A stretch of DNA of 64,000 nucleotides from Hydrogenovibrio sp. JE_KL2. Its GTDB lineage: Bacteria > Pseudomonadota > Gammaproteobacteria > Thiomicrospirales > Thiomicrospiraceae. The translations under genes were made by a program, and so were the position numbers. The notes beneath the pieces are model-generated. The model searched no databases, was not told the DNA's origin, and saw only the letters and a list, made by a program, of their open reading frames with translations. Location of the stretch: positions 62,001 through 126,000 of the forward strand of contig NZ_WBJR01000006.1 in assembly GCF_009296185.1 (NCBI RefSeq), written 5' to 3'. Shown here piece after piece: positions 11,745-20,998 of the stretch; within the stretch, counting starts at the first letter, position 1, and every line of letters starts with the position of its first letter.

Positions 11745-12788
11745 ATGAAACAAATTAAGGTTGGAATCGTCGGTGGAACAGGCTATACCGGTGTGGAATT
11801 GCTGAGAATTTTGGCAAACCACCCGAATGCCGAAGTTGCGATGATTACTTCTCGTAGTGAAGAAGGGGTTGCTGTCGCTGATATGTATCCCAACCTGAGA
11901 GGGTTTTACGACCTGTGTTTTTCAGTGCCTGATGTCGAGCAACTGCAAACTTGCGATGTAGTGTTTTTTGCGACGCCGCATGGTGTAGCGATGAGCATGG
12001 CGGAATCGTTGGTGGAGAAAGGCGTCAAAGTGATCGACTTGGCGGCTGATTTCCGTCTTGAAGATTTGGATGTTTGGCAAAAATGGTACAAGCACGAGCA
12101 TACTGGGAAGCACCTTTTTCCAAAGGTTGCTTATGGTTTGCCTGAATATTATCGTGATGCGATTCAGAAGGCCGATATTATCGGAAACCCTGGGTGTTAT
12201 CCAACCAGTATCATGCTTGGGTTGTTACCTTTGGTGAAGGCAGGTTGGATTGATTTGAATTCAATCATCGCCGATGGTAAGTCAGGTGTGAGCGGTGCAG
12301 GTAAAGGTGCTAATGTTGCGATGCTAGGTGCGGAGATGAGCGAGAGCTTTAAGGCGTATGGCGTTGCCGGACATCGTCATTTGCCTGAGATGAAGGAAAA
12401 ACTTGCGCAACAAGCCGGTAAAGCGGTTGGTCTGACGTTTGTACCTCACTTGGTGCCAATGATTCGTGGGATGGAAAACTCGATTTATGCGACCATGACG
12501 GTTGAAAAATCTCAAGCTGAGATCCAGACATTGTATGAATCTGCCTACCAGGATGAGCCGTTTGTCGATGTGATGCCTTCGGGAAGCCTGCCTGAAACTC
12601 GAATGGTAAAAGGTTCCAATATGTGTCGTCTGGCGATTTACCGCCCGGAAGACAGTCCTTTGGTTGTGGTGACTTCGGTCATCGACAACTTGGTCAAAGG
12701 CGCTTCTGGTCAGGCAGTGCAAAATATGAACATCCTGTTTGGCTTGCCGGAAACAACCGGGCTACAGCAAGTAGCACTCTTGCCATAA
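11745..12788 (+). CDS. argC: N-acetyl-gamma-glutamyl-phosphate reductase
   Basis: Reduces N-acetylglutamyl phosphate to the semialdehyde with NADPH in arginine synthesis. The 347 residues include the NADP-binding GGTGYTG (10-16) and the catalytic cysteine C151 in GNPGCYPT. It stands alone with its own leader; no other arg gene lies nearby. argC next to erpA recurs in several gammaproteobacteria. Confidence 0.96.
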   Translation: MKQIKVGIVGGTGYTGVELLRILANHPNAEVAMITSRSEEGVAVADMYPNLRGFYDLCFSVPDVEQLQTCDVVFFATPHGVAMSMAESLVEKGVKVIDLAADFRLEDLDVWQKWYKHEHTGKHLFPKVAYGLPEYYRDAIQKADIIGNPGCYPTSIMLGLLPLVKAGWIDLNSIIADGKSGVSGAGKGANVAMLGAEMSESFKAYGVAGHRHLPEMKEKLAQQAGKAVGLTFVPHLVPMIRGMENSIYATMTVEKSQAEIQTLYESAYQDEPFVDVMPSGSLPETRMVKGSNMCRLAIYRPEDSPLVVVTSVIDNLVKGASGQAVQNMNILFGLPETTGLQQVALLP

Positions 12789-12833
12789 TCAACTGATTAG
12801 TTTCTAGGACAAAGCTGTCCTCACATTCTTAAA

Positions 12834-12863
12834 AGAAGGGTTTTGGGTTATAATACCCTTCTT
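12834..12863 (+). promoter_or_regulatory. erpA promoter embedded in nested palindromes
   Basis: The -10 box TATAAT (12849-12854) is the centre of a perfect palindrome, GGGT-TATAAT-ACCC (12845-12858). It lies within a wider repeat, AAGAAGG (12834-12840) and CCTTCTT (12857-12863). No good -35 box is seen, which suggests a regulated promoter with an overlapping operator. The regulator is unknown. Confidence 0.55.
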
Positions 12864-12893
12864 AGAATTGATAACGCTCTGAAGGAGGTCGTT

Positions 12894-13235
12894 ATGTCAG
12901 AAATCCCAACGCCAGTAAATTTTACGGATGCCGCCGCTTCAAAAGTCAGTGGTTTGATTGAAGATGAAGGCAATCCTGAACTTAAGCTGCGCGTGTATAT
13001 TACCGGTGGCGGTTGTTCTGGCTTCCAATACGGTTTCACTTTTGATGAAAACCAAGCGGAAGACGATACTGTTGTAGAAAAAAGTGGTGTCAAACTGATG
13101 ATTGACCCAATGAGTTTTCAATACTTGATGGGCGCCAAGATTGACTATCTTGAAGACTTGCAAGGCGCGCGCTTTGTCATTGAAAATCCGAATGCAACGA
13201 CCACGTGTGGTTGCGGGTCATCTTTTAGTGTTTAA
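12894..13235 (+). CDS. erpA: iron-sulfur cluster insertion protein ErpA
   Basis: A-type carrier that delivers Fe-S clusters to apoproteins, including those of isoprenoid synthesis. From the ATG at 12894, behind a strong AAGGAGG ribosome site, it is 113 residues. The three conserved cysteines are C41 (GGGCSGF), C105 and C107 (TTCGCGSSF). The frame is open upstream to 12843, but that region contains the promoter. gltA follows 15 bases later and may be co-transcribed. Confidence 0.93.
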   Translation: MSEIPTPVNFTDAAASKVSGLIEDEGNPELKLRVYITGGGCSGFQYGFTFDENQAEDDTVVEKSGVKLMIDPMSFQYLMGAKIDYLEDLQGARFVIENPNATTTCGCGSSFSV

Positions 13236-13250
13236 CTTGTAAATAGGCTT

Positions 13251-14429
13251 ATGGAATATATCCCAGGATTGGCAGGTGTCCCTGCTACCAAATCAGAAAT
13301 TTCTTTCATTGATGGTCAGAAAGGCATTTTGTCATACCGGGGCTACGATATTATGGAGCTGGCGGAGAAATCTTCGTTTGAAGAAACGACGCTGTTGCTA
13401 CTCTTCGGTCGCTTGCCGACAAAAGAAGAGTTGGAAGCATTTGACCAGTCTTTGCGCCAATCTCGTCGCGTTAAGTTCAATATTCGTGAAATGATGCGCA
13501 ATTTACCATCAACAACACATCCAATGCACATGTTGCAGGTGGTTGTTGCGAGCTTGGCGAGCTTCTATCCAAGTACCGAATATATGAAAGGTGGTACGGA
13601 AAACCAAGCCTATATCAATGACGTAACCGTAAAAATCATCGCGCACATGGGGACGTTGGTTGCTATGTGGGAACATATGCGCAATGGTTATGACCCAATC
13701 GAACCGCGTACCGACTTAAGTTATGCGGAAAACTTCTTGTACATGGTGACGGGTGAAGAGCCGGACAAAGACTGGGCGCGTCTGTTGGATGCTTGCTTGA
13801 TCTTGCATGCGGAGCACACCATCAATGCATCAACGTTCACCACGATGGTGACGGGGTCGACTTTGGCGAATCCATGTTCGGTTATTGCGTCTGCTATCGC
13901 TTCTTTGTCAGGCCCTTTGCATGGCGGCGCCAACCAAATGGTGATTGAAATGCTGGACGAGATCGGTCGTCCTGAAAATGCACGCGCTTATATCGAAGAT
14001 CGTCTTGCCAAGAAGAAAGTGATTTGGGGGATGGGGCATCGTGAGTACAAAACCAAAGACCCTCGTGCTACCATTTTGCAGAAGCTATCGAGTGATATTC
14101 TGAGAAACAAATCCGGCAGTCTCAGTATTGCGTTTGATACGGCGCAGGAAGTTGAAAGAGTTTGCGAAGAGCTGCTGGGGCATAAAGGGGTTTATCCAAA
14201 CGTCGATTTCTATTCCGGTATTCTTTATAAAGAAATGGGGTTTGACGCTGGTTTGTTTACGCCTATTTTTGCGGTAGCGCGTTCTGCAGGTTGGATGGCG
14301 CATTGGCGTGAGCAGTTGCAGGACAACAAAATTTTTAGACCAACCCAGATTTATACGGGTGTCGGTAGTGCTTGTTATATCCCGCTGGAGCAACGTGGTC
14401 ACGGAGACCCGGACTTTATGGATAAATAA
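13251..14429 (+). CDS. gltA: citrate synthase (short type)
   Basis: Condenses acetyl-CoA and oxaloacetate. At 392 residues it belongs to the short citrate synthase/2-methylcitrate synthase group, not the ~430-residue E. coli GltA. Active-site regions are visible: the histidine of GPLHGGANQ, the histidine of GMGHREYKTKDPRA and the acidic segment around GFDAGLFTPIF. No prp genes are near, which favours citrate over methylcitrate, but PrpC activity is not excluded. It ends at a terminator, and anmK converges on it. Confidence 0.85.
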   Translation: MEYIPGLAGVPATKSEISFIDGQKGILSYRGYDIMELAEKSSFEETTLLLLFGRLPTKEELEAFDQSLRQSRRVKFNIREMMRNLPSTTHPMHMLQVVVASLASFYPSTEYMKGGTENQAYINDVTVKIIAHMGTLVAMWEHMRNGYDPIEPRTDLSYAENFLYMVTGEEPDKDWARLLDACLILHAEHTINASTFTTMVTGSTLANPCSVIASAIASLSGPLHGGANQMVIEMLDEIGRPENARAYIEDRLAKKKVIWGMGHREYKTKDPRATILQKLSSDILRNKSGSLSIAFDTAQEVERVCEELLGHKGVYPNVDFYSGILYKEMGFDAGLFTPIFAVARSAGWMAHWREQLQDNKIFRPTQIYTGVGSACYIPLEQRGHGDPDFMDK

Positions 14430-14455
14430 CAGTCTGCTGAGCCAGGTTGAACTTT

Positions 14456-14484
14456 AAATGCCCGACTTTTGTTGGGCATTTTTA
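14456..14484 (+). terminator. terminator after citrate synthase
   Basis: ATGCCCGAC pairs with GTTGGGCAT around a short T-rich loop, followed by a T-run. Confidence 0.85.
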
Positions 14485-14503
14485 TTTGTGGCGAAAAGCC
14501 AGA

Positions 14504-14521
14504 CCCAACCTGGTAGATTTT
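14504..14521 (-). repeat. single copy of the 18-bp dispersed element
   Basis: CCCAACCTGGTAGATTTT, the complement of AAAATCTACCAGGTTGGG. It lies in the convergent gap between citrate synthase and anmK. Confidence 0.8.
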
Positions 14522-14550
14522 TGCAAAGAGTTGGCGAATAGTTTCGAGGA

Positions 14551-15642
14551 TTAAGGTAGCCAGACGCCGCCGAGAATGGAGGCTTTAGAGGCGCCGGTGA
14601 TTGATTGTAGTTCGACGGGTTGTTCGTTTAATCTTTGATGCGCTAGCCAAGCCATCATCATTGCTTCAATCGCATGTGGGTTTACGCCATAATCAAAAGC
14701 GGTAAGTACTTCAACGTTCAGAGCAGTCTGTAATCTGTTTTTTATAGTGCTATTTTCAGCACCGCCACCGGATAAGATGACTTTTTCAACATCAAAGCCG
14801 CGTATTGCATTAGCAAGCGTTTCAACAGTCAATTGATTAAGTGTTGAGATTAAAACCTCAGTCGACAGGTGGTTGGTGTTGAATTGGTTTAACCAATTCA
14901 GATTGAATAAATCTCTTCCTGTACTTTTAGGAAAGGGTTTTGCAAAGTAAGGTTCGGCCAACATTTTCATTAGCAGCGTTTGGTCTGGGTTTTGAGAGGC
15001 AGCAATAGCACCATTCTCATCATAATTAATGCCGAGATGTTGTTGGCAAATTTCATCCATTAAACCGTTTGCGGGGCCTGTATCGGCGCCAATGACATTC
15101 CCGTTTTCCGACAGTAGAGAGACATTGGCGATGCCCCCTAGGTTAACAACAGCCAGGCGTTCATTATTTTGTTGGAATAATGTTTTGTGGAATGCCGGTG
15201 CTAGCGGGGCACCTTGGCCGCCATTGGCCATGTCGTCAATACGAAAGTCAGCCACAGTCTTGATGCCAGTCTGTTTGGCAATAAAAGCAGGGTGGCCGAT
15301 TTGTATTGACATTGAGACGATTGGATCATGAAAAATAGTCTGCCCGTGTGAACCAATGGCCTTAATGTAGTGATTAGTGAGGTCATTTTTTTTCAGGAAG
15401 CGGTTGATATTGTCGCTGTAGAGTTGACCGAGTTCTGACTGCAGCTTGGCAAGCGTGTGTAGTGATACCGCGGGACTTAAGTTTAGGGTGTGCAGCTCAT
15501 CTTTAAGGTCAGCCGGGTAGGGAATTGTGTCAAATACCAGGCATCTAATAGCGTGAGAGTCATCAGAAATTTCAGTCAGCGCAATGTCCACACCATCCAG
15601 GCTGGTGCCTGACATTAGCCCAAGATAGAGTGCGCTATTCAA
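14551..15642 (-). CDS. anmK: anhydro-N-acetylmuramic acid kinase
   Basis: Opens and phosphorylates 1,6-anhydroMurNAc released from peptidoglycan, giving MurNAc-6-phosphate for recycling. The 363 residues begin with the family signature YLGLMSGTSLDGVD, and GGIANVS and GADTGPAN form the ATP/sugar site. The start overlaps the end of the upstream M23 endopeptidase by eight bases, so one transcript joins wall cleavage with recycling of its products. Confidence 0.95.
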   Translation of the reverse strand: MNSALYLGLMSGTSLDGVDIALTEISDDSHAIRCLVFDTIPYPADLKDELHTLNLSPAVSLHTLAKLQSELGQLYSDNINRFLKKNDLTNHYIKAIGSHGQTIFHDPIVSMSIQIGHPAFIAKQTGIKTVADFRIDDMANGGQGAPLAPAFHKTLFQQNNERLAVVNLGGIANVSLLSENGNVIGADTGPANGLMDEICQQHLGINYDENGAIAASQNPDQTLLMKMLAEPYFAKPFPKSTGRDLFNLNWLNQFNTNHLSTEVLISTLNQLTVETLANAIRGFDVEKVILSGGGAENSTIKNRLQTALNVEVLTAFDYGVNPHAIEAMMMAWLAHQRLNEQPVELQSITGASKASILGGVWLP

Positions 15643-16927
15643 AGCGACTCGCCAGTTGTGTGTTTTGAGGCGTCAATCTGTCCAGTTGGCCATGCATCAA
15701 GGCGGCATACTCAACAAATTGCGTGCGATACTTCTTAGGAACCGGCGCGGCGTCCGGGAACTTGACTTTCATAGGGTCGACAAATCGTCCATTAATGCGG
15801 AACTCATAGTGAAGATGAGGGCCAGTTGCTAGACCTGATTGCCCGATGTAACCGATGACTTGTCCCTGTTTTACCCATTGCCCTTGTTTGAATTTTCCAA
15901 AGCGTGACATGTGCGCGTAGACAGTGGTGTATTTCCCGGCATGCTTGATATAGATGACTCGGCCATAGCTATTGCTCCAACCTCGCTTGATAATTTGGCC
16001 TTCGCCTACGGCATGAATTGGCGTACCAACAGGTCCACCATAGTCAACACCACGATGTGCACGCCATTTTTTGAGCACAGGGTGGAATCTCATAGGTTTG
16101 TAAGTAGAGGTGATGCGCACATAGTCAACAGGGTTACGCAAGAAGGCTTTTTTCAGATTGTGTTTGTGGATGTCGTAGTAACCGATGTTTTCACCCTTAG
16201 AACTCCTAAGGAGAAATGCAGTGTGTTTGTCATCGCCTGCAGTTGTTACCTCGGCAGCCAGGATGTCGCCATCGCCAACATATTGACCATCAATAAAGCG
16301 TTGTTCGTAAATGACCTTAAATGGATCGCCTGGACGAAGCTGGCGGATAAAGTCAATTTCCCAATTGAAGATGTCCGCAAGATTCATAATGGTGTTCGCA
16401 CTTAACCCAGCATCCTGAGCGCTTAAGTAAAAAGAGTGCTTGATCACGCCGGCAGTCGATACGATTTTGGTTTCGACTGGGTGTTCAACGGCTTGAATTT
16501 TAAATCCTTCATCAGAACGCGTTAGTTGGTAGTGAAGTCCGCGAGTTCTTGGGTAGTCAATTTTTTGTAGTTCTCTGTTTTGATCAACCCAAATGTGTAA
16601 GGTGTCACCAACTCGGAGTTGCGTCAAGTGACGACTGTTTTTCAGTTTTTTGATTTCAAAAGCAGTGGCTTTGCTGATGCCTAGGCTATCCAGTGCTTCC
16701 GATAAAGAACCATTTTTGGGGATTTTGACCGAGTATTTTGCCCATTTCGCTGAGCTGGATTTGTTTGAAGTGTCAAGTCCTAAAGACGGGTTGAGTTGCG
16801 AGTGAAGCGGGGGAAGCGGTAAGGTTTGTTTTTCAAAAGGCTGGCTTGCATCAGAGTTAAATGCATAGAGACTCACTAATAGGAGGGAAGTGACGATAAA
16901 CCCCAATTTTTTAATGAAAGCCTGCAC
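15635..16927 (-). CDS. M23 peptidoglycan endopeptidase (MepM-like)
   Basis: Zinc metallopeptidase that cuts peptide cross-links of the cell wall. The 430 residues have an N-terminal membrane/signal segment (about 9-24), a LysM-like OapA region (about 64-115) and a C-terminal LytM domain. The zinc ligands are visible: H291 and D295 in HRGVDY and the HLH pair H371/H373 in GPHLHYEF. It therefore looks active, unlike EnvC-type activators. It resembles E. coli MepM in layout and is co-transcribed with anmK. Confidence 0.9.
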   Translation of the reverse strand: MQAFIKKLGFIVTSLLLVSLYAFNSDASQPFEKQTLPLPPLHSQLNPSLGLDTSNKSSSAKWAKYSVKIPKNGSLSEALDSLGISKATAFEIKKLKNSRHLTQLRVGDTLHIWVDQNRELQKIDYPRTRGLHYQLTRSDEGFKIQAVEHPVETKIVSTAGVIKHSFYLSAQDAGLSANTIMNLADIFNWEIDFIRQLRPGDPFKVIYEQRFIDGQYVGDGDILAAEVTTAGDDKHTAFLLRSSKGENIGYYDIHKHNLKKAFLRNPVDYVRITSTYKPMRFHPVLKKWRAHRGVDYGGPVGTPIHAVGEGQIIKRGWSNSYGRVIYIKHAGKYTTVYAHMSRFGKFKQGQWVKQGQVIGYIGQSGLATGPHLHYEFRINGRFVDPMKVKFPDAAPVPKKYRTQFVEYAALMHGQLDRLTPQNTQLASRFE

Positions 16928-17031
16928 GAGAGTGTTCTTACCTGACTGAAATTTTTAATCTATGGCTTCAGATTATACTGAAAACCGGAATAGAATCTAG
17001 CGGAGTCAAATGGTGACAAGAAAAATTGTCC

Positions 17032-17283
17032 CTAACTCACACTGACCGTAATGAAAAGTACGGATGTGGTTTGACCTTTAAAGTCGCCTTCTCTTGTTGA
17101 GCTGTCTGTCATGTCGTGTTTGTTGACTTTGCACCAGCTGCTAATATCCTTTTCAGCACCCATGTCTGTGCACTCTATCGTGATGGTGTCGCCAGACGAT
17201 GCATTGCGAATGGCTTGCTGGAGTTTTATCACCGGCATCGGGCATCTGAGTCCCTTAGCGTCTATTACGTGGTTTTCAGGCAT
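17032..17283 (-). CDS. tusA: TusA/SirA-family sulfur carrier protein
   Basis: Small cytoplasmic protein that carries persulfide sulfur. The 83 residues contain the signature LRCPMPVIKL near 12-21, with the sulfur-accepting cysteine before Pro. E. coli TusA serves tRNA 2-thiolation; in sulfur oxidizers related proteins also feed oxidation pathways. No dsr, hdr or rhodanese gene is adjacent, so the simple housekeeping role is preferred. It is divergent from glyQ. Confidence 0.85.
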   Translation of the reverse strand: MPENHVIDAKGLRCPMPVIKLQQAIRNASSGDTITIECTDMGAEKDISSWCKVNKHDMTDSSTREGDFKGQTTSVLFITVSVS

Positions 17284-17310
17284 TTTCTTCCTAATTTAGT
17301 GACTTTAAAT

Positions 17311-17319
17311 TGGTATAAT
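17311..17319 (+). promoter_or_regulatory. extended -10 promoter of glyQS
   Basis: TGGTATAAT, an extended -10 element, about 85 bases before glyQ. No convincing -35 box, as is usual for this promoter class. Confidence 0.55.
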
Positions 17320-17403
17320 TATCAGAATTTTACGTGTCGAACACGAATAGAAACATTTTAAACGAAAAAACATCCCGAAACACTCAGATAGGAAACAATT
17401 CAA

Positions 17404-18324
17404 GTGTCTTCAAATGCAGCAACCGATATTTTAACTTTTCAAGGGTTAATCCAAACATTGCAAGCCTATTGGGCTGAACAAGGGTGCGTAATCATGCAGC
17501 CTTATGACAACGAAATGGGCGCAGGAACTTTTCACCCGTCCACTTTTCTAAGATCCATCGGTCCGGAGCCGTGGAGAGCTGCATATGTGCAGCCATGCCG
17601 CCGTCCGACAGATGGTCGTTATGGCGAAAACCCTAACCGCTTGCAGCACTATTACCAGTTCCAAGTCATGCTCAAGCCTTCTCCAGACAACATTCAAGAG
17701 TTGTATTTGGACTCTTTGCGCAAATTGGGTATTGACCCTTTAGAACACGATATTCGTTTTGTTGAAGATAACTGGGAATCGCCAACACTCGGTGCTTGGG
17801 GATTAGGTTGGGAAGTCTGGATGAATGGCATGGAAGTGACGCAATTCACCTACTTCCAGCAAGTCGGTGGTTTGGAATGTCGTCCGGTGACGGGTGAAAT
17901 CACCTACGGCTTGGAACGTATTGCTATGTATCTGCAAGGGGTGAATAGTGTTTACGATTTGACTTGGGTCAATGGACCAGAAGGCAAAGTCACCTATGGG
18001 GATGTTTTCCATCAAAATGAGGTCGAAATGTCGGCCTATAACTTCGAAAAAGCGGATACGGATATTTTGTTCCGTACGTTTGACGAGTGTGAAACGATTT
18101 TTGCCAAGTTGGTAGCAGACAAACTGCCTTTGCCAGCTTATGAACAAGTATTAAAAGCCTCTCATGCATTTAACTTACTGGATGCACGTCATGCCATCAG
18201 TGTTACCGAGAGAGCGAGATTTATCGGAAGAGTAAGAGCAATGGCCAGACAAATTGCCGAAGCCTATTATGAGGGGCGTGAAGCCTTAGGGTTCCCATTG
18301 GTGAAAGATGGAGGAGCCCAATAA
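17404..18324 (+). CDS. glyQ: glycyl-tRNA synthetase alpha subunit
   Basis: Catalytic subunit of the alpha2-beta2 bacterial glycyl-tRNA synthetase. It is 306 residues from a GTG start preceded by an AGGA ribosome site. Class II features are seen in [32 protein letters not shown] and [13 protein letters not shown]. Its stop overlaps the glyS ATG by one base (TAATG), giving coupled 1:1 synthesis of the two subunits. Confidence 0.98.
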   Translation: MSSNAATDILTFQGLIQTLQAYWAEQGCVIMQPYDNEMGAGTFHPSTFLRSIGPEPWRAAYVQPCRRPTDGRYGENPNRLQHYYQFQVMLKPSPDNIQELYLDSLRKLGIDPLEHDIRFVEDNWESPTLGAWGLGWEVWMNGMEVTQFTYFQQVGGLECRPVTGEITYGLERIAMYLQGVNSVYDLTWVNGPEGKVTYGDVFHQNEVEMSAYNFEKADTDILFRTFDECETIFAKLVADKLPLPAYEQVLKASHAFNLLDARHAISVTERARFIGRVRAMARQIAEAYYEGREALGFPLVKDGGAQ

Positions 18325-20402
18325 TGACGATGACGACAGCAGATTTTTTGGTCGAAATAGGAACAGAAGAGCTTCCGCCAAAGGCGTTGAAAAAATTGTC
18401 AGAAGCATTTGCTTCGGGCATTCAGTCAGGACTGGATGAAGCTGAATTGACTTATGGAGCCGTCAGTATTTACGCCTCTCCTCGTCGTTTGGCGGTGAGA
18501 GTTGAACAGCTCCAGCGCGTTCAAGCAAATAAAACAGTCGAGAAAAAAGGGCCAGCGAAAAAAGCAGCTTTTGACGACCAAGGTCAAGCAACCAAAGCTT
18601 TGCTTGGTTTTGCTCGTGGTTGTGGGGCAGAGGTCAGTGAACTTTCTGAGATTGAAACCGATAAAGGTACTTGGATGGTTTACTATCAGGCGCAACAAGG
18701 GCAAGCAGCCGAAGTATTGTTGCCTGAAATCGTCAATCAATCCCTTGCCAAATTGCCGATTCCAAAGCGTATGAGATGGGGAGCATCAGATGTTGAGTTT
18801 GTTCGTCCTGTTCATTGGGTGTTGATGTTGTTGGATGAGGTTGTGGTTCCCGCTGAGATTCTAGGTTTGAAAACGGGCAACACCACGCGTGGACATCGAT
18901 TCCATGCACCGCAGGAAATTCAAATTACGTCTCCTGCGGTTTACTTGTCTACACTGGAATCAGAAGGGAAAGTGAAGGCTGACTTTGCTTCACGCTCAGA
19001 CATGATTCGTCAGCAAGTTGAAGCGGCGGCAAAATCATTGGGTGGTATTGCCGATATCGATGAAGACCTGTTGGAAGAAGTTACGGCTCTAAATGAATGG
19101 CCTCAAGCTGTGGTGGGTGATTTTGACGAAGTATTTTTGTCGGTGCCATCCGAGGCATTGATCTCTGCAATGAAAGGACATCAGAAGTATTTTCATTTGC
19201 TAAACCAAGACGGTAGTTTGATGGCGAAATTCATTACTTTCTCAAATATTGAAAGTAATAACCCGGATTCAGTGAAGAAGGGGAATGAACGCGTTATTCG
19301 ACCAAGATTGTCGGATGCCAAATTCTTCTGGGATCAAGATCGCAAGCAATCGCTTGATGACTTTTTACCACGCCTGAAAACAGTTGTTTTTCAGCAGAAG
19401 TTGGGAACCTTGTTTAACAAGATTGAACGCCTTGAAACTTTGGCGGTCAAAATCGGGAAACCCTTAGGTGAAGAACCACAGCTTTTGGAAAGAGCTGCAC
19501 GTTTATCCAAGTGCGATCTGATGTCTGAAATGGTGGGTGAGTTTCCTGAATTGCAAGGCATTATGGGGCGTTATTATGCTCTGGAACAAGGTGAGAACGC
19601 CGCAGTGGCAGATGCGTTAGATGCGCAATATCAGCCAAGATTTGCGGGTGATGATTTGCCAAACTCCGGCGTTGCACAGGCCTTAGCGATAGCTGATAAA
19701 TTGGATACCATTACCGGTATTTTCGGTTTGGGTCAGGTGCCTACCGGAGACAAAGATCCTTTTGCATTGCGTCGTTCGGCGCTAGGCTTGCTAAGAATCA
19801 TGATTGAGAAGCAACTAAATCTCGATTTAATGTTACTGATTCGAGAAAGCTTGAAATTGCATGATGCGGTTGACGCGACAGATGCATTGGCAGCAGATAT
19901 CTACGACTTTATTGTCAGCCGTCTGAAAGCTTATTATGCTGATAAAGGTATTTCGGCTGAAGAGTTTGAAGCGGTTAGAGTTTGTGAGCCGAGTCATCCG
20001 ATAGATTTCGACAAACGTATTGCTGCGGTTCAGCAATTCGGTGCGATGGAAGAGGCGGAAAGCTTGAGTGCAGCGAATAAGCGTATCTCGAATATCTTGA
20101 AAAAGTTGGATCAACCTTTTGCAGAAACGGTCGATACTAATTTGTTTGAAACCGATGCGGAAAAGAACCTGTTTGCCACTTTAGATGAGCTAAGGGAAGA
20201 GGTGAGTTGCTTGATTGCTGACAGAGATTACGCGCAAGCCATGCAGACTTTGGCGAAAATCCGCCAGCCGGTAGATGTGTTCTTTGATGATGTTATGGTG
20301 ATGGCTGATGATTTGAATGTTCGCAACAATCGTCTGGCCTTGTTGAACCAAATTTATCAACTCTTCTTGCAGACCGCTGATATTTCACGTTTGTCAGCTT
20401 AG
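18324..20402 (+). CDS. glyS: glycyl-tRNA synthetase beta subunit
   Basis: Beta subunit of 692 residues that recognises the tRNA. It begins with the family signature TADFLVEIGTEELPPKAL, carries the B3/B4-like and HD-like middle, and ends with a DALR-type anticodon-binding domain (VDVFFDDVMVMADD, near 655-668). Coupled to glyQ by overlap. A terminator follows. Confidence 0.98.
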   Translation: MTMTTADFLVEIGTEELPPKALKKLSEAFASGIQSGLDEAELTYGAVSIYASPRRLAVRVEQLQRVQANKTVEKKGPAKKAAFDDQGQATKALLGFARGCGAEVSELSEIETDKGTWMVYYQAQQGQAAEVLLPEIVNQSLAKLPIPKRMRWGASDVEFVRPVHWVLMLLDEVVVPAEILGLKTGNTTRGHRFHAPQEIQITSPAVYLSTLESEGKVKADFASRSDMIRQQVEAAAKSLGGIADIDEDLLEEVTALNEWPQAVVGDFDEVFLSVPSEALISAMKGHQKYFHLLNQDGSLMAKFITFSNIESNNPDSVKKGNERVIRPRLSDAKFFWDQDRKQSLDDFLPRLKTVVFQQKLGTLFNKIERLETLAVKIGKPLGEEPQLLERAARLSKCDLMSEMVGEFPELQGIMGRYYALEQGENAAVADALDAQYQPRFAGDDLPNSGVAQALAIADKLDTITGIFGLGQVPTGDKDPFALRRSALGLLRIMIEKQLNLDLMLLIRESLKLHDAVDATDALAADIYDFIVSRLKAYYADKGISAEEFEAVRVCEPSHPIDFDKRIAAVQQFGAMEEAESLSAANKRISNILKKLDQPFAETVDTNLFETDAEKNLFATLDELREEVSCLIADRDYAQAMQTLAKIRQPVDVFFDDVMVMADDLNVRNNRLALLNQIYQLFLQTADISRLSA

Positions 20403-20411
20403 TTCAACCAA

Positions 20412-20440
20412 ACCGGGCGAGATAATTCGCCCGTTTTTTT
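20412..20440 (+). terminator. terminator of glyQS
   Basis: CGGGCGA (20414-20420) and TCGCCCG (20427-20433), six-base loop, then seven T's. Confidence 0.9.
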
Positions 20441-20461
20441 GCGTATACTTGTTGTTGTCTT

Positions 20462-20998
20462 ATGAATAAAATCATTGTTTTGGATCGTGACGGTGTCATC
20501 AATCAGGATTCAGACGCCTATATCAAACACCCGAATGAATGGATTCCCGAAACTGGTAGTATTGAAGCGATTGCAAAGCTGAAAAAAGCAGGGTGGACAG
20601 TTGCTATTGCCACCAATCAATCCGGTGTGCGTCGAGGATATTATTCTCGTCAAACATTGCATGCAATGCATCAAAAATTCGTTGGGCTTCTGGCGGAGCA
20701 TGGTGTGACAGTTGATTGGATCAGTTACTCGCCCTATGTGTCTGAAGATAACTCTCCTTGTCGAAAGCCAGGGACTGGAATGCTACAAGCCATACAAAAT
20801 AGATTTGATGTTTCCTTGGTTGGCAGCCCAATGATTGGTGATTCAATTGCGGATATTCAAGTCGCTCAGGCAATGAAAATGAAGCCTATGCTGGTTAAAA
20901 CCGGCAAGGGTGAGCGGACGTTGGCAAAAAATGCCCCTGAGCTGTCGGATGTGCCGGTTTACGACAATCTTTTGACGGCGGTGGAGAGTTTGTTATGA
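20462..20998 (+). CDS. gmhB: HAD phosphatase, GmhB-like, without the usual zinc site
   Basis: By family and position (glyQ-glyS-gmhB-plsC, as in Pseudomonas) this should be D-glycero-beta-D-manno-heptose 1,7-bisphosphate 7-phosphatase of LPS core synthesis. The 178 residues have the HAD nucleophile motif LDRDGVIN (D8, D10), TNQSG and GDS (D127). GmhB normally binds zinc through a Cys-x-His ... Cys-x-Cys loop; here the segment is SYSPYVSEDNSPCRKP and only C100 remains, so the zinc site is lost. Substrate specificity is therefore less certain. It overlaps plsC by four bases. Confidence 0.82.
   Translation: MNKIIVLDRDGVINQDSDAYIKHPNEWIPETGSIEAIAKLKKAGWTVAIATNQSGVRRGYYSRQTLHAMHQKFVGLLAEHGVTVDWISYSPYVSEDNSPCRKPGTGMLQAIQNRFDVSLVGSPMIGDSIADIQVAQAMKMKPMLVKTGKGERTLAKNAPELSDVPVYDNLLTAVESLL

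Noticed and set aside
14431-14455. CCAGGTTGAA after citrate synthase as another copy of the dispersed repeat
   Set aside because: Only eight bases match the core and the flanks differ.
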